Shown: positions 8,169-16,701 of the stretch, one piece after another
Position numbering within the stretch: position 1 is the first letter of the stretch
Layout of the letters: every line of letters begins with the position of its first letter
Origin: Frigoribacterium sp. PhB24
Lineage (GTDB): Bacteria; Actinomycetota; Actinomycetes; Actinomycetales; Microbacteriaceae
Direction of reading: 5' to 3'
NCBI RefSeq assembly: GCF_003755185.1
Contig: NZ_RKIC01000014.1
Location: forward strand, 62,001-126,000
Length of the DNA stretch: 64,000 nt
Notes under the pieces: model-generated
Seen by the model: only the letters and a program-made list of their open reading frames with translations
Told to the model about the DNA's origin: nothing
Database searches by the model: none
Translations under genes and position numbers: made by a program

Positions 8169-9482
8169 ATGACCGAAGACGTTCCTGCAGCGAACCGCAC
8201 GCCCTTGGTCGGTGCTCCCGCCGACCCGTTCTCCGTCGGCGCGGCGGCGCTCGAGCCGGACTCGGGGCCGCCGACCATGCCGAGGCGGCTCTGGGTGCTC
8301 TACCCGCTGGCGACGCTGAGCCTGGCAGTGGCCTTCGGCGCGGCCCTCCAGGTGCTGCTCGCCCGGCAGGTGTCGGCCTTCAGCGGCGGCAGCTCCGACG
8401 ATGCCGGCACGCTCGGGGTCGTCGTGAGCATCGCCGCCGTGTTCGGTCTGGTCGCCGCGCCGCTCCTCGGTCTCCTCTCCGACCGCGCCCGCGCCCCGTT
8501 CCTGGGCCGCCGCAATTTCTGGGTGCTCACCTTCGCTGTCCTCGGGGCAGCAGGCTTGGTCGTCACCGGGCTGTCGCCGTCCACCCTCGTGCTGGGCATC
8601 GTCTGGGCCATCGCGATCTGGCCGCTGAACGGATACCAGGCGATGATGACGGCGGTCCTGCCGGAACGGGTGCCGGTTCGGGTCCGCGGGACGATGTCTG
8701 GCATCAGCGGCTTCTCGGGGCTGGCCGGCACCTTCATCGGTGTCGCCGTCGCCGGGCTGACAGCGTCTCCAGTTGTCGCTTACGTGGCGATCGCCGTTCA
8801 GTTGGTCGTCCTCGGAGGGACCTTCGCCTTCTTCACTCGCGACCTCCCCTCGTCGGCGCGCTCTTCCGGTCGCGGCGCAGGTGCCGCCCGCCTGCCCAGC
8901 TTCCGCACCCAGGCCGACTACTGGTGGACGTTCCTGGGCCGCTTCTGTACCTTCTTCGGCTACTTCATGGGCACCGGCATGCTGCTCTACGTCCTCCGTG
9001 ACTTCATCGGGGTCGGTGACGGCAGCACGACGGCAGCGGCAGCAGCCATCGTCCAGGTGAGCGGCACCGGCATCGTCTTCACCATGATCGCGGCCCTCCT
9101 CGGCGGCGTGATCGCCGACAAGGTCGGACGCGTCAAGGTGTTCGTCGTCGCAGCATCGCTCCTGTTCGTACCCGGAGCACTCGTCCCCCTGTTCGTCCCC
9201 ACCTTCACGGGGCTGCTCGTCGGCATGAGCATCGTGGGCTTCGGCTTCGGCGCCTACCTCTCGGTCGACCAAGTGCTCATCACCCGGGTCATCCCCGACA
9301 TCGAGAACGCCGGCCGCGACCTAGGGATCATGAGCGTGACCCAAGGTGCGCCCCAGGTCATCACGCCGCTCCTCGGCGGCATCGTGATCGCAAACCTCGG
9401 CTACCCGCCGCTCTTCGTAGCGATGGCCCTCTTCTCGGTGCTCGGGGCCGTCTCGGTCCTGTTCGTCCGACGCGTCCGTTGA
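8169..9482 (+). CDS. MFS transporter, probably for a glycoside or sugar
   Basis: This 437-aa protein has 12 predicted membrane segments and MFS loop motifs: LGLLSDRARAPFLGRRNFWV after helix 2 and ADKVGRVKVF in the second half. Such a D-R-R/GRR pattern is common in sugar transporters of the MFS/GPH group. The ATG start at 8169 follows GGAGAAG. The gene lies 50 bases before a GH3 glucosidase start in the same direction. It probably imports the beta-glucoside that the GH3 enzyme cleaves, under the divergent TetR regulator. Drug export is a less likely alternative given the glycosidase partner. Confidence 0.78.
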   Translation: MTEDVPAANRTPLVGAPADPFSVGAAALEPDSGPPTMPRRLWVLYPLATLSLAVAFGAALQVLLARQVSAFSGGSSDDAGTLGVVVSIAAVFGLVAAPLLGLLSDRARAPFLGRRNFWVLTFAVLGAAGLVVTGLSPSTLVLGIVWAIAIWPLNGYQAMMTAVLPERVPVRVRGTMSGISGFSGLAGTFIGVAVAGLTASPVVAYVAIAVQLVVLGGTFAFFTRDLPSSARSSGRGAGAARLPSFRTQADYWWTFLGRFCTFFGYFMGTGMLLYVLRDFIGVGDGSTTAAAAAIVQVSGTGIVFTMIAALLGGVIADKVGRVKVFVVAASLLFVPGALVPLFVPTFTGLLVGMSIVGFGFGAYLSVDQVLITRVIPDIENAGRDLGIMSVTQGAPQVITPLLGGIVIANLGYPPLFVAMALFSVLGAVSVLFVRRVR

Positions 9483-9532
9483 CCTCGCCCGTGTTCTTCC
9501 CCGGCCCCCCGCTCTCCGAGACAGGACATCCC

Positions 9533-11839
9533 ATGACGCCCGCTGCTGACAGCTCCGCCGGCCGCCCGGACGCTGCCCTCGTTGGCGACCTCACCCTGGA
9601 ACAGCAGGTCTCCCTCACCGGCGGGGCCGACTTCCTTTCCACTCACGCCGTCGGCGACGTGCCCTCCGTCACCCTCGTCGACGGGCCTGCCGGCCTCCGC
9701 ATGCAAGACCTGGACGCCGGCGCGGACCACCTCGGGCTCCGACCCAGCATCCCCGCGACGGCTTTCCCCCTCCCCGTCGCGGTCGCGCAGACGTGGGACT
9801 CCGCGCTCGTCCGGCGGCTGGGCGAGGCCCTCGGAACCGAGGCACAGGCCGCCGGGGTGGGAGTCTTGCTGGGTCCCGGCATCAACATCAAGCGCGACCC
9901 TCGTGCGGGTCGCAACTTCGAGTACTTCTCCGAAGACCCGCTGCTCACGGGCGTCCTGGCGACGAGCTACGTGCAGGGGCTGCAGAGCCGCGGGGTGGGA
10001 GCGTCGTTGAAGCACTTCGCCGCCAACAACGCCGAGCACGAACGCTTCCGGTCCAGCTCCGACGTCGACCCGCGACCCCTGCGCGAGATCTACCTCCGAG
10101 CCTTCCAGAGGGTCGTGCAGGAGGCGCGGCCGTGGTCCGTCATGTGCTCTTACAACCGTCTCAACGGCGTTCCCAACAGCGAGAACCGGTGGCTCCTCAC
10201 GCGAGTCCTCCGAGAAGAGTGGCAGTTCGAGGGAGCGGTCATCAGCGATTGGGGTGCCGTTGACGACCGCGTCGTCTCGATCCGGGCGGGCCTGGACCTG
10301 GACATGCCCGCGGGGAGCGGCCGTCAGGAGGCCCTGGTGCGGTCCGCAGTCGAACACGGCGAACTCACGGCCGCGGACCTCGAGGATGCCGCCGGTCGGG
10401 TGGCGCGACTCGCGGCGACCGCAGCGACCGCCGCCCGCCCGGACACCGTCTGGGACCAGGCTGAGCACCACGCCCTCGCACGTGAGATCGCCGGTCGCTC
10501 CATCGTGTTGTTGAAGAACGACCAGGGGACGCTGCCGCTCCGACCGGACGCGCGCGTGGCCCTGCTCGGAGACTTCGCCGTGGAGCCTCGTTTCCAGGCG
10601 GGCGGCAGCTCGCACGTCTGGGCCACGCGGGTCGACGTCCCTGCCGACGAGCTCGCTTCCGCGCTTCCCGACGCCCACATCGTCGTGGAGCGGACCACCG
10701 TCGCTGAGGCCGACGGGAACGGTGCCGCGGCTCGCACACGGGGCCTCGAAGCTGCCCGGGACGCCGACGTCGCCGTCGTGTTCATCGGTCCGACCGGTGC
10801 CGAGGAGGCAGAGGGCTTCGACCGGGACCACATCGAGCTGTCCGACGAGCACGTCGCGCTCGTGCGTGACGTCGCCGCGGTCCAGCCGCGCACCGTGGCC
10901 GTCGTGATGCACGGCGGTCTCGTGCGCCTCGCCCCCGTCGTGCCGTTCGCCGCCGCGATCGTCGACGCGTCGCTCCTGGGCCAGGCGGCCGGTGGCGCCG
11001 TCGCGGATGTCCTGACGGGCGCGGTCAACCCCTCAGGTCGGATCGCTGAGACCGTGCCGGAACGACTGGAGGATGCCCCCTCGTATCTCGACTTCCCGGG
11101 GACGGCCCTGCACGTCCGCTACGGCGAAGGGATCTTCGTCGGCTACCGGGGGTACGACGCGCGCGGGTTGGCCGTGACGTTCCCGTTCGGCCACGGCCTC
11201 TCCTACACGACGTTCGGCTACTCCGGCCTGCGCGTCACCACCACAGCCAGCGGCGACCTCGACCTCGACCTCACGGTCGTGAACACGGGCACTCGGGCGG
11301 GTCGCGAGATCGTCCAGGCATACGTCGGCCTCTCGACGTCGACCGTGCCGAGGGCTCCGCGCGAACTGATGGCCTTCAGCCCCGTCGAGCTGGACGCGGG
11401 CGAGAGCGCCGATGTGACCATGACCATCGGCCGACAGGACCTCGCCTTCTGGGACGTCGGCATCGACGGCTGGCGCGTCGAGGGCGGCGATTACACGGTG
11501 TCCGTGGGCTCCTCGAGCCGAGACCTGCGCGTCACGGTCGCAGTGCGAGTGGTGGGGGACGACGTCAGCCGCCCCCTGACCCTCTCGTCGTCCCTGGCGG
11601 AGGTGCTCGCCGACCCCGTCGCCGGACAAGTGTTCGGAACTGTGCTCGCAGCGATGTTCCCCGCTCCTGAGAGTGACGCACGCTCCTCCGACACCGGAGG
11701 CTTCGACATCGTCCGCATGATCGGTTCCACGCCCGTCGGCCGCTTCGTGTCATCTCTGGGGGACCGGATGACACGAGAGCAGGCAGAGGCGATCCTCGAG
11801 GAGGCGAACTCAGGCAGGGTCACGACTGGATCCAGCTGA
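9533..11839 (+). CDS. Glycoside hydrolase family 3 beta-glucosidase-type enzyme
   Basis: This 768-aa GH3 enzyme removes terminal beta-linked sugars, most often glucose, with retention. The N-terminal barrel contains VLLGPGINIKRDP, GVGASLKHFAANN and the nucleophile Asp in GAVISDWGAV. The alpha/beta domain contains SIVLLKNDQGTLPL and a later FPFGHGLSYTTF. The C-terminal part is a fibronectin-III-like domain (TVVNTGTRAGREIVQAYV, YTVSVGSSSRDL). No signal peptide is visible, so it is probably cytoplasmic. I chose the ATG at 9533 because AGGACA lies upstream; a longer frame begins inside the MFS stop. The last 70 residues are acidic and variable. It works with the MFS importer before it. Confidence 0.9.
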   Translation: MTPAADSSAGRPDAALVGDLTLEQQVSLTGGADFLSTHAVGDVPSVTLVDGPAGLRMQDLDAGADHLGLRPSIPATAFPLPVAVAQTWDSALVRRLGEALGTEAQAAGVGVLLGPGINIKRDPRAGRNFEYFSEDPLLTGVLATSYVQGLQSRGVGASLKHFAANNAEHERFRSSSDVDPRPLREIYLRAFQRVVQEARPWSVMCSYNRLNGVPNSENRWLLTRVLREEWQFEGAVISDWGAVDDRVVSIRAGLDLDMPAGSGRQEALVRSAVEHGELTAADLEDAAGRVARLAATAATAARPDTVWDQAEHHALAREIAGRSIVLLKNDQGTLPLRPDARVALLGDFAVEPRFQAGGSSHVWATRVDVPADELASALPDAHIVVERTTVAEADGNGAAARTRGLEAARDADVAVVFIGPTGAEEAEGFDRDHIELSDEHVALVRDVAAVQPRTVAVVMHGGLVRLAPVVPFAAAIVDASLLGQAAGGAVADVLTGAVNPSGRIAETVPERLEDAPSYLDFPGTALHVRYGEGIFVGYRGYDARGLAVTFPFGHGLSYTTFGYSGLRVTTTASGDLDLDLTVVNTGTRAGREIVQAYVGLSTSTVPRAPRELMAFSPVELDAGESADVTMTIGRQDLAFWDVGIDGWRVEGGDYTVSVGSSSRDLRVTVAVRVVGDDVSRPLTLSSSLAEVLADPVAGQVFGTVLAAMFPAPESDARSSDTGGFDIVRMIGSTPVGRFVSSLGDRMTREQAEAILEEANSGRVTTGSS

Positions 11840-11855
11840 GGACGCAACAGCGAAT

Positions 11856-13106
11856 CTAGGACCCCGCGACAGCGGGGAGGGCGTTGGCCCGAGCTACGCG
11901 TCCCAGCCACCGGGCACTGGGCTTAGGGGTCCTGTCGAAGGTGACGAGGTCGACGGCGACGAGACCGAAGGTGACGTCGTACCCGTGCACCCATTCGAAG
12001 TTGTCGACGAAGGTCCAGTGCAGGTAGCCCCTCACGTCCAGCCCGTCCGCGATGGCGCTGGCGACTCCCTCGAGGGCGCCCGTCGTGTAGTCGATCCGGC
12101 GGGCGTCGTCGGTCGTGGCGATGCCGTTCTCCGTGATGAGCATGGGGGTGCCGCCGGTGGCCTGCCACGTCTGCCGGAGGGCCATCTCCAGGGCGTCAGG
12201 GCGGTACGCCCAGCCGACCTGCGTCAGTTCCGCCCCGTCGGGAGCCCCTTCGAGTCCGTCCGGGCCGACGAGTTGACTTGTGTACGACTGGACCCCCACC
12301 CAGTCGTCCTCTCGGCTGACCTCGAGATAGGCGCCCTCCCACGTGTGTCGGTACCGGGCGAGATCCTCCTCATGGCCAGATCGAGCCACGAGGCCCTGCA
12401 CGGCGATGGTCCAACCCACCTCGACCGACGTGAGGTCGTGCAGGATCTCCCGGGCTCGCTCATGGGCTCGGATCATGACTGCCGTCGCTGCCGGCTTCGG
12501 CTCTGGCATGGTGAAGGCGTTGATGCCGGCTTCCCCGCTCACGGGTGACGCCGCTTCGCGCATGCGGGCCAGCACCGCCTGAGGATCGTCGTACTGCAGC
12601 GGCGTGCTCATCTGGTGCATGACGGCGAACATGTTCGGCTCGTTGATCGTCGCGACCCAGGTGACCCCGTCGAGGATGGGCGCGACCGCCGTGACGTAGT
12701 CCCCGAACCGGTCGACGGCCTCCTCTGATGCCCACCCGCCCGCCTGTACGAACCAGAGTGGGCTCGAGAAGTGGTGCAACGTCACGACCGGCTCGACACC
12801 GACCTCGAGGCAGTACTCGATGATGCGCCGGTAGTGCCCGAGCTCAGCTCTCGCGACATGGCCCCTGACGGGTTCGACCCGGGCCCATTCGATCCCGAAG
12901 CGGAACGCGGACAAGCCCAAGGACTTCAGCAGGTCGATGTCCTCTCTCCACCGATGGTAGAAATCGAGCCCGTCGCCGCTGCGCTCGGCGAACGATGATC
13001 CGGGCAGCTGCTCGAGGGCCCACATGTCGCTGTTCGTGTTGTTTCCCTCGTTCTGGTGGGGAGCCGAGGAGGCGCCCCAGAGGAAGTCGTCGGGGAATGC
13101 GGTCAT
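11856..13106 (-). CDS. Glycoside hydrolase family 1 beta-glucosidase-type enzyme
   Basis: This 416-aa GH1 enzyme hydrolyses beta-glycosides in the cytoplasm. The family N-terminus FPDDFLWGASSAPHQNEG is present, the acid/base Glu is in ATINEPN and the nucleophile Glu in MLITENGIAT. The aglycone-side YLHWTFVDNFEWVHGY motif is intact. It is slightly shorter than the usual 440-480 aa. Its ATG overlaps the stop of the hydrolase gene before it by four bases (ATGA), so both are translated from one transcript that starts at the MFS gene at 16531. It faces the GH3 gene with only 16 bases between stops. Confidence 0.92.
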   Translation of the reverse strand: MTAFPDDFLWGASSAPHQNEGNNTNSDMWALEQLPGSSFAERSGDGLDFYHRWREDIDLLKSLGLSAFRFGIEWARVEPVRGHVARAELGHYRRIIEYCLEVGVEPVVTLHHFSSPLWFVQAGGWASEEAVDRFGDYVTAVAPILDGVTWVATINEPNMFAVMHQMSTPLQYDDPQAVLARMREAASPVSGEAGINAFTMPEPKPAATAVMIRAHERAREILHDLTSVEVGWTIAVQGLVARSGHEEDLARYRHTWEGAYLEVSREDDWVGVQSYTSQLVGPDGLEGAPDGAELTQVGWAYRPDALEMALRQTWQATGGTPMLITENGIATTDDARRIDYTTGALEGVASAIADGLDVRGYLHWTFVDNFEWVHGYDVTFGLVAVDLVTFDRTPKPSARWLGRVARANALPAVAGS

Positions 13107-15130
13107 CGAACGGTCACCCTCACTCGAGCGAGGTTCTGCAACCTCGCGAAACGGTCGTCCCGGTTGCCGTCACGATGTGCCGTGACGCGCACGGTCGGGA
13201 AGTACGTCCCGGCAGAGGCGAATGAGACACGGCGCTCGACCTCGACGGCGGGGCCCGAGGCGATGTCCGGCTGCGCTGTGACGATGCCCCGCGCCTCCTC
13301 GCCCCACTCGATCGCGACGATCGTGCCCGTGCCGGGGGTCGTGGCCTCGGCTCGCAGCACGATCTCCTGCCCAACGCTCACCTCGGCGTGCTCCGACCCG
13401 TCAGCGGTGAGGTGGACGAGGGGCTGGACACCCCGCCGCTGTTCGGCCGTGTCGGGTACTACGACCTGGCCGTCGACGATCTCGTAGCGTGTCGTCGCCG
13501 GGGGTTCGATCCCCCGCTCGACCCACGCGCTCAGGTCGCGAAGTGCCTGGTGCACGACGCCGAGGTAGCTGACCGTTCGACTGGGGTGCTCCTGGTCAGT
13601 GAAGTCGCCGTGCAGCGCATGGTCGATCATCCACAACCGGAAGCGGTCGTCGACGGAGTGTCCGAGGTGTGCCTCGACCTGAGATCGGTACCAGTCCGCC
13701 TGCCACGGGTACGCCTCCCGGTCGAGCAACGACTCGACCACGATCATGCGACCGCCGAATCGTCCTGTCTGCACCGTGCCCGCGGCTCCGGCGGCGAACA
13801 TCGGACCCACGAGCATCGGGCGCTGAGGGTACCGCGGTCGACCCTTCTCGTCACGGAACTGGTCCCACACGGTGAACTCAGGGCCGGGCACCTGATGGCG
13901 GTGGTAGGTCTGGACCGCGAGGAACCCGCTGTTGTCGAGTAGGACCTCGTCGCCCTCCCCGAGTGCGGCAGCCTCTCGAGGGTCCAGCGGCCCGAAGACG
14001 GCCACGTCGCCGACGAGCTGGAGCACGACGAGGCGGGACCCCGCCGATGCACCGGTGGTGACGATGAGCTCGGCGGCCTGCGGGTCGACCTCGGGGACGT
14101 CGGCGAGACGGACGGCCACGGTGGCCCCTCCAGCACCGAGACCCAACCAGGCGTCGTCGGCGGCACCCGTCGACTCGCCCGGGTGCGGGACATCGCCGAC
14201 TCCGGCACCAGCGAGGTCCCCTGCGGTGAGCAGACCGGTGATCCGCGTCGGGAGCTGAACGCGATCGCGGTGCACGGAGCTGCCGGAGTCGGCGCCCAGG
14301 TAGCCGGGGACGGTCCAGAAGTCGTCGAAGTACCCGGGGTCGACCGCGCGGAGCCCGGGATACAGGACGGCCAGGGCGTGCATGCCCATCGTCGCGTGGC
14401 CGAACCAGGAACGCGGCGGGAAGCCCATGCTGGTGACCTCCCGGAGGGCGTCGGCCTGCTCGGCGTCGAGATCGACGTACGGGTCGCCGCTGCCTCCGGC
14501 GTCCAGGGCGTCGACGATGCCTCCCCATCGACCCCGAAGCACGCGCAGCGCGTGCATGCGCGCCGTGAAGCAGTTGGGGATCGACAACGGCGAGCCGATC
14601 ACGAACGGCACGACACCGTCCCAGACACCCGTCGTGTTCTCAGCTCCGCCGATCGTGCGGAACGCGCCGCCGCTGCCTCCGAACGCAAAGCCCCAGGCGC
14701 GATGTTCGCCGTACATCTCCGACGCGACGACGCGCGCGTGCTTCGCCGCTGCCGCGTTCGCGCGATAGGCGGCGATGGTGGGGTCGGCGCCGGAGAACGG
14801 GTCGCCCGACGCTTGTCCGCCGCCGTTCGTCTCGACGAAGCAACCACCGCTCTCGAGGGCGAACGAGATCTTGTCCTCCTCCCCCGTCAGACCCTCGGAG
14901 AAGTGCTCGCTGTCGGGGACCGGGGTGATGTACTGGAAGAAACGACCCTCGTACTGCTCGGCCGGAGGCAGGTGGAACGAGAACCGGGTGTCGGTGCCCA
15001 CGAATCCCCCGTGGACGTAACGATGAGGCGCAGGGCGTTCACGCCACTCATCGACGTCGACGAAGGGCTCGGCGAATTCGTCGGCCTGCTCAGTCACGTC
15101 ACTCATCCGATCGTCTGCCACGTCTGCCAC
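13103..15130 (-). CDS. Unassigned alpha/beta-hydrolase-like protein with C-terminal Ig/PKD-like domain
   Basis: I do not recognise a named family for this 675-aa protein. A nucleophile-elbow-like AFGGSGGAFR lies near residue 150 and a possible catalytic His in LWMIDHALHGDF near residue 520. Both suggest a tannase/feruloyl-esterase-like alpha/beta-hydrolase. Residues about 590-675 look like a beta-sandwich of the PKD/CARDB kind (VSVGQEIVLRAEATTPGTGT, FASAGTYFPTVRVTA). No signal peptide is seen, so it is likely cytoplasmic. It sits in one operon between a sugar MFS and a GH1 glucosidase. Removal of an acyl group from an imported plant glycoside would fit, but this is inferred. The start is a GTG at 15130, with ATG 15106 as alternative. 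Confidence 0.6.
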   Translation of the reverse strand: MADVADDRMSDVTEQADEFAEPFVDVDEWRERPAPHRYVHGGFVGTDTRFSFHLPPAEQYEGRFFQYITPVPDSEHFSEGLTGEEDKISFALESGGCFVETNGGGQASGDPFSGADPTIAAYRANAAAAKHARVVASEMYGEHRAWGFAFGGSGGAFRTIGGAENTTGVWDGVVPFVIGSPLSIPNCFTARMHALRVLRGRWGGIVDALDAGGSGDPYVDLDAEQADALREVTSMGFPPRSWFGHATMGMHALAVLYPGLRAVDPGYFDDFWTVPGYLGADSGSSVHRDRVQLPTRITGLLTAGDLAGAGVGDVPHPGESTGAADDAWLGLGAGGATVAVRLADVPEVDPQAAELIVTTGASAGSRLVVLQLVGDVAVFGPLDPREAAALGEGDEVLLDNSGFLAVQTYHRHQVPGPEFTVWDQFRDEKGRPRYPQRPMLVGPMFAAGAAGTVQTGRFGGRMIVVESLLDREAYPWQADWYRSQVEAHLGHSVDDRFRLWMIDHALHGDFTDQEHPSRTVSYLGVVHQALRDLSAWVERGIEPPATTRYEIVDGQVVVPDTAEQRRGVQPLVHLTADGSEHAEVSVGQEIVLRAEATTPGTGTIVAIEWGEEARGIVTAQPDIASGPAVEVERRVSFASAGTYFPTVRVTAHRDGNRDDRFARLQNLARVRVTVR

Positions 15131-15133
15131 GTT

Positions 15134-16531
15134 TCAGCGAGGAACGGTGACGCTCGTGGTCGAGAGCTCGGCCCGCCGCCCCACGCTGATGGGCAAGATG
15201 GCCAGGGCGCCGAGGACGGCACAGATCGCTCCTGCGATGAACACTGCGGTGTACTCGCCGCTGAAGAGCGCCAGGATGCCACCCGCCAGAAACGCTCCAG
15301 CGGCCTGAGGGATCGAGCTCGCCAACTGCAGGAGCGAGAGGTAGCGCCCGTTCTCGTCCTCGTCCTTGGGCAGCACGTCGAGAGCCAGGGCCTGATCGAC
15401 GGCACCGTAGACACCGATGCCGAACGCGGTGAGGAGGCTCGCGACGACGTACTGCGGGATGCTGGCTGTCGTACCTGTCCCGACGAGACCGATCCCGATG
15501 ACGATGCCGCTGACGAGGAGGAAGGGCTTCCGCGTCTTGAGCTTGTCCGAGAGCCACCCGGACCCCATGGCGCCGCCGATGCCGCCGACGATGCTCAGGA
15601 TGCCGGAGAGCGAGACGAGCTGCGCCACCTCGGCGGGGCTCAGACCGAGCCGATCTTGGAGGAGGTAGACGTTGTAGAGCGAGAAGGACAGCGCGAGGAA
15701 GACGAAGGCCCGGCTGAGGAACACCCACGCCAAGTTGGGGTAGCGCTTCGGGTTGAAGTAGAACCCCCGGAGGATCTGCTTCGGGCTCGAGGTCACACGA
15801 GGCGCAGTCACGCGGGGGTCCCGCATCGCGATGGCGAAGATCGTCATGCCGACGAAGGCGATGATTCCGGGATACAGGAAGAGGCCGGCTCCGGTGCTGG
15901 CGAGGACTCCGCCGAGGACGACGCCGAACAACGGCGCGATCTGGTTGATGGCCCCGATGATGCCCGTGACGCGTCCACGCTGCTGCTCGGGCAGCTTGTC
16001 TGCGAGGTGGTTGACGATCATGGCTGCCGAGGTGGAGTAGCCGACGTAGGCGATCGACCAGCCGGCGATGAGCGCGAAGGGAGTGTCGGTGAATCCGATC
16101 GCGATCGACCCGATGAGTCCGAGGAGCACACCTCCCACCAGCCAGGGGCGTCGCCGGCCGAAGCGGGACCGCGTCCGGTCGCTGAGCATGCCGACGAGCG
16201 GCATCAGGACGACCACCAGGATGCCGGGAATGCCCGCGGCGAGCGCGAGGAGCGAGTTGCGGGAGTCCGGCGCGATCTGGTCGATGCGAACGGCCAGCGA
16301 GTAAGCGATCGGGGCGACGAATGCCAGGTAGAGGGTGAACTGCGCCAAGAAGAGGAGAGCGAGATAGCCCTTCCGGAACTTCGGCCGTTCGCTCTCACCG
16401 GACTCGCGGAGGCCCTCACTGATCTGCTCGGCGCCGATCTCGAGGTTCCCTGCTGCCGAGAGCGGCAACTCGGGAACGGGATGGTCCGTCGCCGGACGAG
16501 GGGCGGGGTGCTTGCCGGGTGCGTCGGTCAT
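15134..16531 (-). CDS. MFS/GPH-type sugar transporter
   Basis: This 465-aa protein has about 12 membrane segments after a 55-residue soluble N-terminus. The loop LVGMLSDRTRSRFGRRRPWLVGG is typical of the GPH/MFS sugar carriers, and GWLSDKLKTRKPFLL is its second-half counterpart. The ATG at 16531 has GGAG upstream. It is the first gene of the operon MFS-hydrolase-GH1, with three bases between its stop and the next start. A LacI-type palindrome at 16561-16576 lies 30 bases before the start, so the operon should respond to the LacI regulator at 21791. Its likely cargo is an intact plant glycoside or disaccharide. Confidence 0.85.
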   Translation of the reverse strand: MTDAPGKHPAPRPATDHPVPELPLSAAGNLEIGAEQISEGLRESGESERPKFRKGYLALLFLAQFTLYLAFVAPIAYSLAVRIDQIAPDSRNSLLALAAGIPGILVVVLMPLVGMLSDRTRSRFGRRRPWLVGGVLLGLIGSIAIGFTDTPFALIAGWSIAYVGYSTSAAMIVNHLADKLPEQQRGRVTGIIGAINQIAPLFGVVLGGVLASTGAGLFLYPGIIAFVGMTIFAIAMRDPRVTAPRVTSSPKQILRGFYFNPKRYPNLAWVFLSRAFVFLALSFSLYNVYLLQDRLGLSPAEVAQLVSLSGILSIVGGIGGAMGSGWLSDKLKTRKPFLLVSGIVIGIGLVGTGTTASIPQYVVASLLTAFGIGVYGAVDQALALDVLPKDEDENGRYLSLLQLASSIPQAAGAFLAGGILALFSGEYTAVFIAGAICAVLGALAILPISVGRRAELSTTSVTVPR

Positions 16532-16560
16532 GACGGAACTCCATTGTTCGAGTGCGGGTG

Positions 16561-16576
16561 GGTAACGCGCGTAACC
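16561..16576. promoter_or_regulatory. LacI-type operator before the MFS-hydrolase-GH1 operon
   Basis: GGTAACGCGCGTAACC differs at one position from the perfect palindrome GGTAACGCGCGTTACC. The site at 21705-21720 differs from that same palindrome at another position. The central CG step is typical of LacI-family operators. It probably binds the regulator encoded at 21791-22753. Confidence 0.65.
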
Positions 16577-16701
16577 AAGAGGAAATCACACCGCGAGGCG
16601 TGCGTCAATGGTAAGAATGAATCGTTTCAGCGGAGATCTGGTCGAGGGCCCTAGACGAGGGCCGTCGTCCATTCGATCCCCTCGCTCGACAGATCAGCTG
16701 G

